Notes: generated from the sequence alone by a model not told the origin. 64,000 nt of DNA from Metopolophium dirhodum (GCF_019925205.1 NC_083560.1:37122270-37186269); one strand, 5' to 3'; counted from the first letter of the stretch, positions 47,529 to 59,505 are shown. Translations and numbers: made by a program.

Positions 47529-48896
47529 CCAGTTAAAAATGGTACGCGAATGGTAAAAATGGTACCACCAGTTACCCATCGCTGATGTATTGGTACGAGT
47601 AATATCACAGAATAGATAGGTAATATAGTTATATAGCAACGAGTAATCCAAAAATACTGCTTGTATATTATATACTTTTTATAGTTACAATGGATATTGG
47701 TTTGGCACTGGGCCACTGGGGGTAAGTATTGCCTCCAAACTGATATTGAACTTCTTTAAAACCCATGCAGAGATTACACCAGACAAACGAAAAATTGTTC
47801 TTCTTTATAATATTAATATAATATATAGATATATGTAAAGATGAATACATGACGTTGGTGATAATATAACTTACATGAATTAAATATTTAAACACATAGG
47901 AATAGGTAGGTACACAATAATTATATTCATTTAACAGTCCACTACAGCTGTACCTAATAATTATGGCACAACACGTGTCAGCCCTTCTCTTTGGGTTATA
48001 TAAAATAATACTTTCAATTAAGTTTATTTTATGCATGTACTCAAACTTTATGCATGTTTTTACTGTTATTTCTCAAAAACAGCCACTAATCCATAAAAAC
48101 CATCTGGAGTTTATATCACTAAGGCTCAGTTTTAAAAATGTCTTAGGTTTGCTTGTTCAACTTAAGAGGACGCCACACGCACATTTTAGATCTTTTCTGG
48201 GAAATAGAGAGCAGTGTAGTTTGAGCCGCAGATTAAAATAAACATGAAAAGAAATTCAATTCATTTTCCATATAATAATATACATGTGATCCCGATTATT
48301 TTTACAAAATACCAATAACAAATTGTCATTTACTTTATCCAATTGTTAATATTATATAATACATATTCTTAAATCAATAATACAATCACGTAGGGTATTT
48401 TGTTTAATCCGGACTTTCATTTATTCGGACAATCTAGAGCCCCAATTAATCCGGATTATTGAGATTCTACCTACTGTATTTTATTATCTCTCCGATAAAC
48501 CGATAACGGCGGTCGTTGTCGATTTTGAATCCGTACGATACGGTCCTTTTAATTCAGCCATAGCTGTGTCGATCGAAGGTGCCGACGTATGTTTTCCCGA
48601 TAAATGTGCAGTGTACGTGGCATGGCCAACAGCCAGATTTAACTGTGAGACTTTAAATTTTAAATTAACCTTTGTAATTTGTTTATTTTAGATTCTGAGT
48701 GGACGATTTTTTTATTTTTGTGTCTGTCATCATCTTTTAGGACAGTAAAACTGCTTAGATTTTAAGCATGATTTTGAAATGTATAAAATGTATAATTTCT
48801 AGTAATTTTCGATACATTCGGGTAAAAATATAAAAAAAACAGCAGAAAACGACATTATATATTGTATGAAAAAAAAATATAGCATTAGCTTATATA
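47529..48896. other. AT-rich spacer with a possible pogo-like terminus
   Basis: About 48391-48478 contains AATCCGGA words in both orientations and ends GAGATTCTACCTACTG, reminiscent of a pogo/Tigger end, but the other end is unclear. TTTTAGATTCTGAGTGG followed by GTGTCTGTCATCATCTTTTA (48690-48740) is a truncated start of the GATTCTGAGCG family. Confidence 0.5.
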
Positions 48897-49145
48897 ACAT
48901 AAGCTTGAAAACAAATGTAAAAAAAAACAAAATTTAAAAAAAAAAATGTAAAATGATTAACCTAATTTAAGTTAGTATAAGATATAAAAAAAAATGTTGA
49001 AGCAAGTCAAGTACAAACAATGTGTACAATTTTTTCTAACTTATTTAAGTCAGCATAAGCTTGAAAACAAATGTAAAAAAATGTAAGAAAAAAAAATTGT
49101 AAAATGATTAACCTAATTGAAGCTAGTATAAGGTATAAGATCAAT
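48897..49145. repeat. Duplicated A-rich unit
   Basis: CATAAGCTTGAAAACAAATG occurs at about 48899 and 49056, each followed by poly-A-rich sequence and AAAATGATTAACCTAATT. This is a ~157-bp spaced direct duplication. Confidence 0.7.
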
Positions 49146-50029
49146 TTAAAGCAGTGAATACAAAAAATAAACCTAATTTTCAGCTAGTACTAATAAGAAA
49201 ATAAATGTTAAGCATAAGAAATACCAAAAAAAAAAAAAAATATATAAAAAAAATTAACTTTGTTTAACTTTTAGGTTAACATAAACACAAAAAAAAAAAA
49301 TGTGTCTATGAACTAAATACATTGTAAGCAAAGTTTATATGAAAAATGTATAGTTAGATTAGTTAAAAGTTAAAACTATGTAGAATATATAGAATAAAAA
49401 CCAAAATATGTAAAAATTCATAAAATGTGAACATGACAATATATTGTACACAAATATTAAATTAAAAAAAAAAAAAAAAATTGTATAGCTATCATTACAA
49501 CACCATATAGGGAACTAAAATATAAAATATATAAGAATAGAAACATATCAATGGGATGCGGGGAGTACGAACTGTCAGCTTCAGTTCTATCTTCCTAATT
49601 TTTTTATGTAAACTTTAATATCATTTACATTGCCCCTATTAGATTGTATAGTAAAATTTGTTTTCTTTATATATATAATATATAAATGTCTAGTTTAAAT
49701 TGTATAACTTTTTCAACTTTCAACTTTCAACTTTCATCTTTCAACTTATTCTCACTTTATCTCTCCTCTACTTAAATATTTGTATTGCTCTCACTCTCGC
49801 CCACGAGTGGGCGTTGTGAGGGCACAACACAAAAAAGTGCAGGGTGGATGTAATGATATGCTCACACACCCTTATAATAAACTAAAATTTTACAGAATAA
49901 TAAACAACGGCCAGACTGTCGCTTGTAGAAATCGGTCGTATCAAATAAAACCATTGACAACGACAACTAAGATATCGACACGCAATCATAACAAAATTAC
50001 GTAGGATGTGTGTGACCTTATTTTATGCT
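49146..50029. other. AT-rich spacer with a short GC-richer patch
   Basis: CAACTTTCAACTTTCAACTT pentamer-like repeats near 49713. A patch at 49790-49990 has a small hairpin (CGCCCACGAGTGGGCG) and a 74-codon frame without recognisable domains. Confidence 0.5.
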
Positions 50030-50330
50030 GATGCCAAAGAATAATCTAGTTTCCAGGCCCACGATAATTTAGTGACAAAGCCACCCACCACTCTCTGGTC
50101 AGCATCCTCGCGTCCGTCCCTTAAATCAGTGCATGAGCACCAACCACCAGAGTAACAACCTCTCAAGTCCAAAAGAAACCGATTTCAACGAGCGACAACT
50201 GGACTCCTTATGCGAGCAATAATCAGTGCGTTCGTTAATTCAATTTGTGTATTTGAAGTATTACTTTGTTTTATCTAAAACCTAAAACTCCTACAATATT
50301 ATCTACAAACAACTGCGAATCAGGTAAGGC
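50030..50330 (+). other. Possible untranslated first exon ending at a splice-donor-like site
   Basis: A less AT-rich stretch, CA-rich and without long frames, ends ACTGCGAATCAG|GTAAGG at about 50323, a good donor match. It could be a 5' UTR exon of a host transcript or transposon leader. No downstream exon is recognised, so this is weak. Confidence 0.2.
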
Positions 50331-51844
50331 ATATAATATAATATTTTATGTTGATAGCAGTTAATACATTCCATGTGCTTTTTTCCATAAAATTATATTG
50401 TACGGTGTATTTGATCTAATTCTCGAATACACGATCTCGAGAGCCCTCCGAACACCTGGAGGAAGGTAATAGCGTAATTTTACTACTCTAACTTTTACTA
50501 TTTTAATATAACTATCGACAGGAGTCGTATTTATTCTATTTATCTTATTTCTATGTTATTACAATATTGTAACTATAAAGCTAAAATTGTAAGTTAAATA
50601 ACATACTTCTTTCATATACTATCACCAAAAATACATGCAGTTTCTTTTATAGTTATTTTATGTTCAAATTTGGACGAAATTAAATAACCAAGAATAACGA
50701 TTTTAGTTATTTTGTTGTAATTTTATAATATTAATTCAACTTACCGGCTGCCGTATTATTAATAAGTAAAACTATATAAATATAATATAAAATATCCACA
50801 CAGGCAAACCGTCACCGCTCAGAATCGTTTTTCGTATATAATGATATTATATATCATTGAATTCAAATTTAATACCATCCATTATACTGTTACGTGCTGC
50901 CCCTTCAGGGATTCATTATGTAGATGATTTTGAAAATAATAGTATAGTCAAATTAGAATAGTAAATGCAATGTTTTTATTATAACAGAATAAAATGTATA
51001 ATATCGTCGTGGTAGTAGTAGTCATCCTGTATATGGCTAGTGGCGTGAAGGCGCTTCTGTGTTACTGGTTCAGGTACATCTGCTTATGCTGTGCTCCGAG
51101 CCCTCATATATACAATGTCGGTTCCTTTGATAGTATTGGCGCGTGCACAGGGTGTCCTTGAGGTGGATGTAGCTGTTCACAAAGTTGTTATACTCGCAAT
51201 TTAGTGAAACTGCCGCCTCGTAATGGTAATTTGTTGTTGTACGCTCTTCTTGATTAGTTTGCCAAAGCAGAATATGGCTTCTAACTATGAGATTACGTCC
51301 AGGAGACCATAACAACTCAAAGAGAACGGCCTCTGCGAGTAGAGCAATACTTATACACTAATACGTGAATCAATTACCCACATATATTATATATTAGTAC
51401 GTAAAGCTATTCCTTTACACCTCCCTGCCAAAAAAAAAGTTATTAGCCTATAAAGGCTAAGAATCTTTAACAATGATATTTAAGTTCAATAGTCAACAGT
51501 AGTTGATTTTACAATTTTGATATACATTTACATTGATTACAATTTTGTAATATATATTTTACATTTCATTACAATCTTGTTATAACAAGATACAATTGAT
51601 ATATATGTTTTACATTTACAATCTTATTATAACAGGTAACTATTTTGTTCTACATATTTTATGACGTTTTACAATTATAATGTAATTTACAATACTTATT
51701 CAATTACATTCTGTTGTTTTTTTTTAATTTATATAATAAGAGAATATTTTGATTACCTGAAATTATAATATTAGAATTGTTAAAATGTTAGTTAATTATA
51801 TAATATAAGTTTATATTTCCCCTTTTGAATACAATATTATTGAA
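50331..51844. other. AT-rich spacer, no gene seen
   Basis: A family-flank fragment at about 50815-50890 (CACCGCTCAGAATCGTTTTT) is followed by a GC-richer patch to 51320. The minus frame there (51315-51070) has no recognised domain. Confidence 0.5.
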
Positions 51845-53060
51845 TTAAATGTATTGATTTTACAATGTGTGTTTTTTTTTTTGTGTCTGTCATCACCTTT
51901 TAGGACAGTAAAAGTGCTTGGATTTTCTTCAACAGTAACTTTTCTGATAGAAAAGTGAATCTAGTTGGTACATTGGGGGGTCAAAAGTAAAAAATTCTCA
52001 GTCGTTTTCAAAAGCTGCGTGAAAAACAAAAGAATAATTAAGGAAAAACGGGAATTTTTACGCAAAATCTGTTTTTGAGAAAATCGATTTTGGTTTTTGG
52101 TTTAACTCTAAAACAAATGACCGTAGGGACATGAAATTTTGACTGAAAGTTTATATTAGCATTTTCTATACACTATAAAATGTTGACTCTTTTTGAGCTG
52201 TTTACGGACATTGTCAGTTTTCAATTTTTTTAGTTTTTTTTTCTATAATTATCAATAAAATTTAATCTGTTGGGTAAAAAAGCTTGAAAATTTAAAAGAA
52301 GGCTCCTAGGTTATTGTTTCAAAGCAGATAAAAAAAATTAAAAATCCTTAGTCACAGTTTTTATTTATAAGCATTTAAAGTTCAAATCTTGACAAAATAC
52401 GGAAAAATCACGAAAATTAGCAAACTATTTTGAGTTGAGAATTCATAAAAATTTTCTTTTCAAATCTTAGATTTGAAAATGTAATACAAGATTATACATA
52501 AGTTTGTCTACCTTTATCAAAAAAAAAAATGTTTACAAGAATTCAAATTAAATTTCTATGAGCGTTTGAAATTCATATGTTTATAACATTGATACATGAC
52601 TGTAGATACTTGAAAATTTCACTAAATGTTTGTATTAGCATTTTCTATACACGATCAAATTTTGAAAATAATTTGACTCTTTTTGAGCTGTTTACGGACA
52701 TTGTCAGTTTTCAATTTTTTTAGTTTTTTTTTCTATAAATATCAATAAAATTTTATTTGTTGGGTAAAAAAGCGTGATATATCGTTCTAATAGCAGTTGA
52801 AAAATATTAAAAATACATATGCACAATTTTTTTTAATAAGTATTTAAAGTTCAAATTTTGACAAAATTTATCAAATTTATAATTTAATAACTATTTTGTT
52901 GTTAAAAATTTATAAAATGTTCAACTTTTATAGCTAAGGATTGAAAATTGAAAACAAGGCACTTAGGCTCCACGTAAATAGGTTATTATATATAAATTAC
53001 TTTTTTCACAATAATATCATCAAATATACTTGGTAATATCATAGGCTGGCCGACCGTTTG
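51845..53060 (+). repeat. GATTCTGAGCG-family element, copy 3 (ends eroded)
   Basis: Shares GTCTGTCATCACCTTTTAGG, AAAGTGAATCTAGTTGGTAC, TTTTTGAGCTGTTTACGG (twice) and CATAGGCTGGCCGACCGTTT with copies 1 and 2. The left GATTCTGAGCG is missing and the right terminus is broken after CCGACCGTTTG. Confidence 0.7.
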
Positions 53061-53130
53061 TTCTTCCTATATTTCTTACCTAGTCTATATAAATATATCT
53101 GCCTTATTTTGCGACTACATAGTCAAAAAC

Positions 53131-53421
53131 TCATATTGTCAAAATTACGGCAGCAATTGGATCGTGACAATGCGTGATATGATGATTCGTATTGCACACC
53201 AATCCATGTGCTTCTAATAAGTTAAACATTTCGCCGTTTTTATTAATTTTTCCTATGTACCCTGAATATAAGGTTTCCTTTGTTTCTATATTAGTTAGTT
53301 TTAAATTGAATTCATCATTATTCCTATCGCTATATGCTGTTATATTTAAAAATACTAAAATACCCCTTGTACGAACAATAATAGGCCGTGCCGCCCGGTC
53401 ACCAAAATACTTCGTGCGTCG
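53131..53421 (-). pseudogene. Unrecognised coding-like segment, ~97 codons
   Basis: A stop-free minus frame with balanced, protein-like composition in AT-rich DNA. Parts read ILVFLNITAYSDRNNDEFNL, ETLYSGYIGKINKNGEMFNL and EAHGLVCNTNHHITHCHDP, with two Cys and four His near the end. The stop is at 53131-53133. No early Met is present, and the upstream side merges into the 200-bp repeat starting at 53404, so the 5' part was probably lost to that insertion. I cannot name a family. It may be a decayed host exon or a transposon or virus-derived gene. Confidence 0.45.
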
Positions 53422-53603
53422 TTACACCACTACTCCCCGACCGACCTGTGTGGTATGTGTGTATATGGTTTAGTACTCAACAGGAAGTGGACAGGTTCGC
53501 CGAACAAAACCTGCGAGTACTAGTTATAGGGGTGGGGTGTGTAGGTGTGTACTTGTGTGGGTGTGTGCTTAAAAACTATGTGAATAAATGTATAACAGTA
53601 AGG
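53404..53603 (+). repeat. ~200-bp dispersed repeat (partner at 10233-10433)
   Basis: Near-identical to 10233-10433, including CTCAACAGGAAGTGGACAGG and CTGCGAGTACTAGTTATAGG. Frames across it are not supported as genes. Confidence 0.7.
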
Positions 53604-54535
53604 GTTTAAGCACAATATCAGCTTATAATTATAACCACTTTGAGAGATTTTTGGAGTTACAGGGAAATTAATCTGGATTGGACTTTTTATTTTACAAATT
53701 GAACATTCACGATTTTCGTCAGTAAATATTGGCATACGCAGGAGTAGGGTTTTAGGGTTTTGACCCTTAAATTAACACAATCGCTGCGACGCAAACAAAA
53801 AAATTATATAATTAAATATATTTAATTTTTTTAAATGTCTACCGTTTAAATTTTTTAAGAATAATAAAATATATATATTTTTTAACAGTGAAAAATCAAA
53901 TTAGGAGTAGATATACCTAACCTATATACTATTGCAAAATATATTTGAAAAAAATCTAGGTAGGTACCCATTTCAGATCTAAGCAATTTTGAATTTTCAC
54001 GGCGTAATATATTTTCCACTAACTAAGATTTATATTCTGTCCTCAAAAATGTATAATGTGTACTTAACAATACGTAACGATCAGTGGCATTTTATAAAAA
54101 TAATAATTGATATACATATTATAATAGGTACCTCTATCCTTATAATTAATAAATGTTTGTAATTTTATATCATTTTATAAAAATCAATAGATTTTGATAG
54201 TTGCGAATGCGTTTTTTTCTCAAACGATGAATACATCTACGAATGAAATTTACATCATTCAATGTTACATCTACGACATTTCATTGAACTACTTTGCACA
54301 TTAATTTTAACGAGCGTTCATAATATTAGATGTCGGTTTTTTCGTTAAATTTTTACGCAGTGAATGTTCATGTTTGATAACCGATTTTAAAAGAACTTTT
54401 ACATCTTTACTGATACCTATATACTGTTTTGAAGTAGGTTGTAGCTATTGTAGGTACTAAGTGGACATCTCCAATTGACACCCACTTGTGTAATTATTTA
54501 AAACTAATAACATTTTTCCAGTGGCATATAATTAT
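53604..54535. other. AT-rich spacer, no gene seen
   Basis: Only short chance frames. Confidence 0.6.
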
Positions 54536-54543
54536 AATTACGG

Positions 54544-55019
54544 TAGGGCTGACGGTATTGAAAATAATCTTCGGTATTACGGTATTGATTTCAATACCGG
54601 TTTGAAACGGTATACCGAAAAACCGAAATGTTTCGGTATACCTAAATACCAAAATGGTATGGTATACAGAAATAATAAATAAAATCTAACTAGTATCGAT
54701 ATTTTTTACTTTTATTGTTTCACATTATATACTTTATTATATACTATAATATATAATATTATAATCTATAATATACTAGCTGATCCCGTGCACTTCGTTG
54801 CCCGTTAAATGTATCAACTCTATATGACTCAAACTTTGTTGTAGGAGTTTATTCCGGAAAAAGATATGACACGGGATTTTTGTGTATGTATCATAATATT
54901 ACCATTGATACTAGAAAACAGCACTAAAACCGTCCATTCGGTTTTTTATGGTATACCGTTCATTCGGTTTTTTACGGTATATCATTTACCAAAATAATTT
55001 TAAAATACCGTCAACCCTA
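54544..55019. mobile_element. 476-bp hAT-type element with GGTATACCG repeats
   Basis: The termini TAGGGCTGACGGTATT and AATACCGTCAACCCTA are inverted with one mismatch. The 8-bp duplication is AATTACGG (54536-54543) against AATTATGG (55020-55027). The interior near both ends is built from GGTAT/ATACC words in both orientations. A reversed Helitron-like 3' end (from 54776) is nested inside. Confidence 0.8.
54776..54850 (-). mobile_element. Helitron-like 3' end fragment, reversed and nested in the hAT element
   Basis: CTAGCTGATCCCGTGCACTT ... CAACTCTATATGACTC is the reverse complement of the ends at 30960, 31502 and 45614. Confidence 0.6.
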
Positions 55020-55027
55020 AATTATGG

Positions 55028-55330
55028 TTGAAATAATGTGTAAAATAATCTTATCTGACACGTTAAAAATAATAAGTAACTAGTGTTTTTTGTAGTTTAT
55101 TTTTTAATTTAAAGAAATGTTTCAATTTATTATTTTGTTATATTCTAATAATTGATATTCCAAGAAATTAGGGTTATTGTCTACCTATTTGAGAAATTCG
55201 ATCAAATTATCAGTTGATTCATTTAATTTTTCATTCATCACCAACAATTCAAGTAAGTTACCTACCCACCTACTTAATAATTGACGTAAAACATTTCACA
55301 AAATGGTTTTTTAAATTTATATTTTAAACA
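55028..55330 (+). repeat. Dispersed repeat (partner at ~8990-9320)
   Basis: Shares GACACGTTAAAAATAA, ATTGATATTCCAAGAAATTA and ATGGTTTTTTAAATTTATAT with the left part of the window. Both copies lose similarity at the A-rich run after TATATTTTAAAC. Confidence 0.65.
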
Positions 55331-55445
55331 AAAAAAGATGAGTAAGTGGATATCGCTCTGCTGTACAGTAGGTTACAAGTGGGTCACTGTAATGGATGGT
55401 GTTAAATTTGAATTCAATGATATAATATCATTGTATAAGAAAAAC

Positions 55446-56485
55446 GATTCTGAGCGAAAACGGTCAGTATTTTTTAACTGCTATTGTAACGATATATCAG
55501 GAGCCTTTCACACTTTTTTACCCAACAAATAAAATTTTATTGATATTTATAGAAAAAAAACTAAAATAATTGAAAACTGACAATGTCCGTCAACAGATCA
55601 AAAAAGTCAAATTATTTTCAAAATATCATCGTGTATAGAAAATGTTAGTATAAACATTCAGTGAAATTTTCAAGTATTTACAGTCATATGTTTTTTAATA
55701 ACAAAAAAATAAGAATATCGTTACATGAGAAATCGAGTGAATATCAAATGTTGTAAAAATACGAATTTCAAACGCTCATAGAAATTTAATTTGACTTTCT
55801 TGTAGACATTTTTTTTTGCTAAATTTTTTCCTAGATTTAAAAAGAAACATTTTTATGAATTCTCAACTCAAAATAATTTGATAATTTTCGTGATTTTTCC
55901 GTATTTTGTCAAGATTTGAACTTAAAATGCTTATAAATATAAATAAAAACTGTGACTAAGGATTTTTAATCTTTTTCACCTGCCTTTGAAACAATAACCT
56001 ATTAAATTCTATTAAATTTTCAAGCTTTTTTAACCAACCAATTTTATTGATATTTATAGAAAATAAAACTAAAAAAAATGGAAACTGAAAATGTCTGCAA
56101 ACAGTTCAAAATATTTGGAAAATGTTATGGTGTATAGAAAATGCTAATATAAACATTCAGTCAAAATTTCATGTACCTATGGTCATTTGTTTTAGAGTTG
56201 CACCAAAAACCAAAATCGATTTTCTCAAAAACAGATTTTGCGTAAAAATTTTCGTTTTTCCTTTATTTTTCTTTTGTTTTTCACGTCGCTTTTGAAAACT
56301 ACTAGGAAATTTTTAATTTTGACACCCCCAAAGTACCAAGTTGATTCACTTTCCTATCAGAAAAGTTACTGTTGAAGAAAATCCAAGCATTTTTACTATC
56401 CTAAAAGGTGATGACAGACAAAAAAAAAAATAAAAAAAACACACATAATTAAAAAATCAATAAATTCATCGCTTCGTTCAGAATC
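55446..56485 (-). repeat. GATTCTGAGCG-family element, copy 4 (reverse, both ends present)
   Basis: Begins GATTCTGAGCGAAAACGG and ends CATCGCTTCGTTCAGAATC. In reverse it shows the same ordered blocks as copies 1-3 (e.g. CCTAAAAGGTGATGACAGAC near 56400). It is preceded at 55336-55445 by the associated block (GTGGATATCGCTCTGCTGTA, CAATGATATAATATCATTG). At about 1.04 kb it may be closest to the unit length. Confidence 0.75.
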
Positions 56486-56835
56486 TAAAAATTAACTTCT
56501 ATCTAACTAAGTTGGAAATTTGCAGGTAAGTTTCAGAAAGTTTAAATAAAGGTTTAAATTTTATTTGTTGGGTAAAACAGCTTTGTTCATGTACTGTTAT
56601 ATAAACTTGCCTTTAAAATACGATGCCGAGGTGCTGTATATTATTATTGTTATTTATATAATATGTTGGTATAAACATCGAAAAAACCACCATGCAAGCT
56701 CTTTCCTCATCCGTTGCCAGTACTTGCAACTACACGGGCACGCGACGTATGAATATCAGCCTCTAGCTATATATTATACTGATATGTATAGGGATCAGAA
56801 GAGGAACAGTTTCCAAAACCAACAAAAGAATAATA

Positions 56836-57363
56836 GGTTAAAGTGGAAACGGTGAAATATCCCTTACCCGAATATTATTTCCTTGATGACGAGCAGCTGC
56901 ATGACGTTCGGGTGGCGTCGTTGGACTTGTGTATGTATTTATAATATATATATATATGACGAAACAACAAGACCACAAGGCTGGATGGTCTGTATTTGGA
57001 ATGTAGTTGAAGAGATTGTACGCATTAAGTACCTATATATAGTCGATTCTTAAGAAACAAATCCAAAAAATTAAGAAATAGGGACTATTATTTAACTTCT
57101 TATTTTATAACTTATTAATTTTACTTACACAATTCGTACATATTGACCTGTCGACATTTTTTTTTTGTCGATATTATATTGACTGTCGACGTTTAGAAAG
57201 TAATGTATTTTACTGTTAACATTAGTTCAAAGGTAAGTTAAATTTATTTTTGACAAAAAATATTACATTTCATGTAATTTTATTGTTATTATTAATACGG
57301 TAGCTTATGTTTGTTATGTTGAATTATTATTATTTGTTCTTTTTCATATTTGTATATTACAAT
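56836..57363 (+). repeat. Dispersed repeat copy interrupted by the LTR element
   Basis: Matches 17178-17704 up to TATATTACAAT (ends 57363), then jumps into TGTGGTATCACCCG. This defines the left insertion border of the LTR retroelement. ACAAT is the candidate target-site duplication; its second copy should lie beyond the right window edge. Confidence 0.85.
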
Positions 57364-57983
57364 TGTGGTATCACCCGTATTAGACAATACGCGGTAAACC
57401 AACTATCGCCTTACCCTCGTATTCTCTAGTTAATGACACTCTCTAAAGTTAATTAGAATGGCACTGTTAACTCGTTGAGGTACGATGGTAGGCGCTTGTC
57501 AAGTCTTAGTTCGTTCCTATCTAGTTGAAATGACTCAAAGATTACATATACCTTGGCACTATTCAGTTTAATAAAACTTCATTGACACATAGTACGTATA
57601 TCCCGGCTCTGTTCCTATAAAAGGTAAGAACGTAAGAATGACTAAAATAATGTTTAACTCGGGTTTTCAGGTCGGAAACACTTTTATTGTATTAAAACAA
57701 ACATAAAATAAAACACTTAGCAAATTCAGATCGCCTAGCCCGTACTACGATCGGCGTTTCACACGCACGTCGTAGCTACGTCCTCGCCGAATCACTCAGC
57801 GACAACGGGGGGGGGCCGTGCCTGCGCGTACGGCGGTGTTATATAGAAAATATTATTGTCGCCTCAGCACATATTGCTTCGCTGGCCTGACCTATGTCAA
57901 TAATTTACAATTTGAAATATTCCCACCTATATTACATATATATAAAATAATATTATTTTGACGACTGTCTGCAATATACGACA
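57364..57983 (-). repeat. 3' LTR of the macro/OTU retroelement
   Basis: In element orientation it starts TGTCGTATATTGCAGACAG (from 57983) and ends GGGTGATACCACA (57364), i.e. TGT...ACA termini over 620 bp. The outer border is fixed by the uninterrupted copy at 17178-17704. The inner border follows a short purine stretch (CGGGGAC, 57984-57990). A TATATAA box (57839-57845) and an AATAAA signal (57683-57688) are in the right order on the minus strand. GACTGTC/GACAGTC form a small inverted repeat at the inner end. Confidence 0.75.
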
Positions 57984-59505
57984 GTCCCCGTTGTTTTTTG
58001 GAAAAAATGCCCTCATTTTTTAATGCTATTGCTACATAAAAATGTCTTATTACTAAATTAAATACTAAACTTATATTATTACTAGGTTACTGTCTCGGCT
58101 TATTCGCGTCGTTGACTATAAAATTATGCTTAAATGATAATTTAATCTTACTACTTTAATAATTAATTATATAATGCGTGCCTAGAAAAAAAATAAATAT
58201 GAATATAAGGTTATAAAAATGTATTGATTGGTCCTTTTGTGGAAAAATGTTTTCTTAGAGATTGTTCACAGTTTGAAGTATAATATTTTTATTTGGACAA
58301 ATAGCAATAAATTTTCGTTGTTTTTCTATGGTATTTCATTCTTTGATTCTGTGGTAGTTAATTCTTCTTCTCTTCTTGTATTTCATAAGGTAAGTATTTG
58401 AATATTATCTTGCTTGTTTTTCGTTTCGTCGAATTTGATTTGTAATTTTTATTCTTATATCTATATTTCTGCTTTTCAAATTTCTGTTTGAACTGTGTCT
58501 TTTTCGTGTCTTCGTATGGAACAATTTTATTTGCTATTGTTTCTATAATTTTTGGTTTAGTGCTTATTGTCTACTTTGAAAATATTATATTCGCCCTTTG
58601 TCTCAGAAGATTGTTGCTACTCGTTGACTCGTGAATTTTTGTTTATGCTGAAAATACATTCTATTCTTTTGTTTTTTACTTTTGTAACATGTTTTTAATA
58701 TTTTATTATTGTAAAAATGTAATTTTAAAACCTTAAATGTAATTTGTTTTATTATAATATTACAATAGTTTAGTTAGTATAAAATCTGCTAATGTCTTGC
58801 TATTGATTTTACTAATCTGGTGCTACATATTTATATATTGTACAATTACATATTTGTTCTTAAAAGGGTATTATATATAAAATTCTGGAGGAATATTAAA
58901 GGTAGAAATATTAAATTTTTAAGGTAGTTAAATTAAATTTGTTCGTTGATTTAAAATCATTATATAATGCAAACATATATATATATATTATATAACCTTA
59001 ACGTGGGTGACAGCCGGCTTGAGAAGTTGACTTAAAGTGGTAGTGTACACTGTGTACAGTGGATTGGCCTTTCGGCCATCGGTGGCCCATGGCGGTGTCC
59101 TCATCATATAGTCGTACACAACAACCGAAATGAAAATCCAGTGTCGTGAAAACGGTTAAAAGATGATACCAAACACGAGGTTAGTGTGGTTGCGTGAAAA
59201 ATTTTCGTCGTGGACAGTGTTGCAATTTGCAGGTCCGGGACGTAATGGAGAATGATGGTTGATGATGAATCCGTAGAAATCGAATGAAAGAACGTTGGCG
59301 GCCGGAGCGGTCTGCTGGTCTCCGACGGTGGCTTGTTGAGTGGTAGGTAAAAGGTATTACATGTTATAAAATCTTGAGGAAAGTTAAATTTTTACAGTTA
59401 TATTAAATCTTGTGTTTTTGTTTAAAGTAATATTCAGAAAAATTATTCAAGGGACTTGATAAAATTTATAAGATTTTCGAAACCTTCTCGGATTTCTTTA
59501 ATTAA
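57984..59505 (-). other. Internal 3' region of the retroelement where RT/RNase H/integrase should be
   Basis: About 1.5 kb between the protease-ORF stop and the 3' LTR, too short for RT, RNase H and integrase (about 3 kb), and none of their motifs is visible. Two open stretches without an ATG are present on the minus strand. One is 58570-58358, 70 codons, very Lys-rich (KTQFKQKFEKQKYRYKNK) and ending EIQEEKKN-stop, possibly a basic Pol or other C-terminal tail. The other is 59356-59156, about 66 codons, in a GC-richer patch (58990-59345). Directly after the ORF stop the frame continues for about 20 codons (IREGFENLINFIKSLE) to a second stop. Confidence 0.5.

Noticed and set aside
59040..59345. 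GC-richer open stretches near the 3' end of the macro/OTU element as an extra gene
   Set aside because: Two frames are open at once, as GC-rich DNA often gives, with no start codon and no motif.
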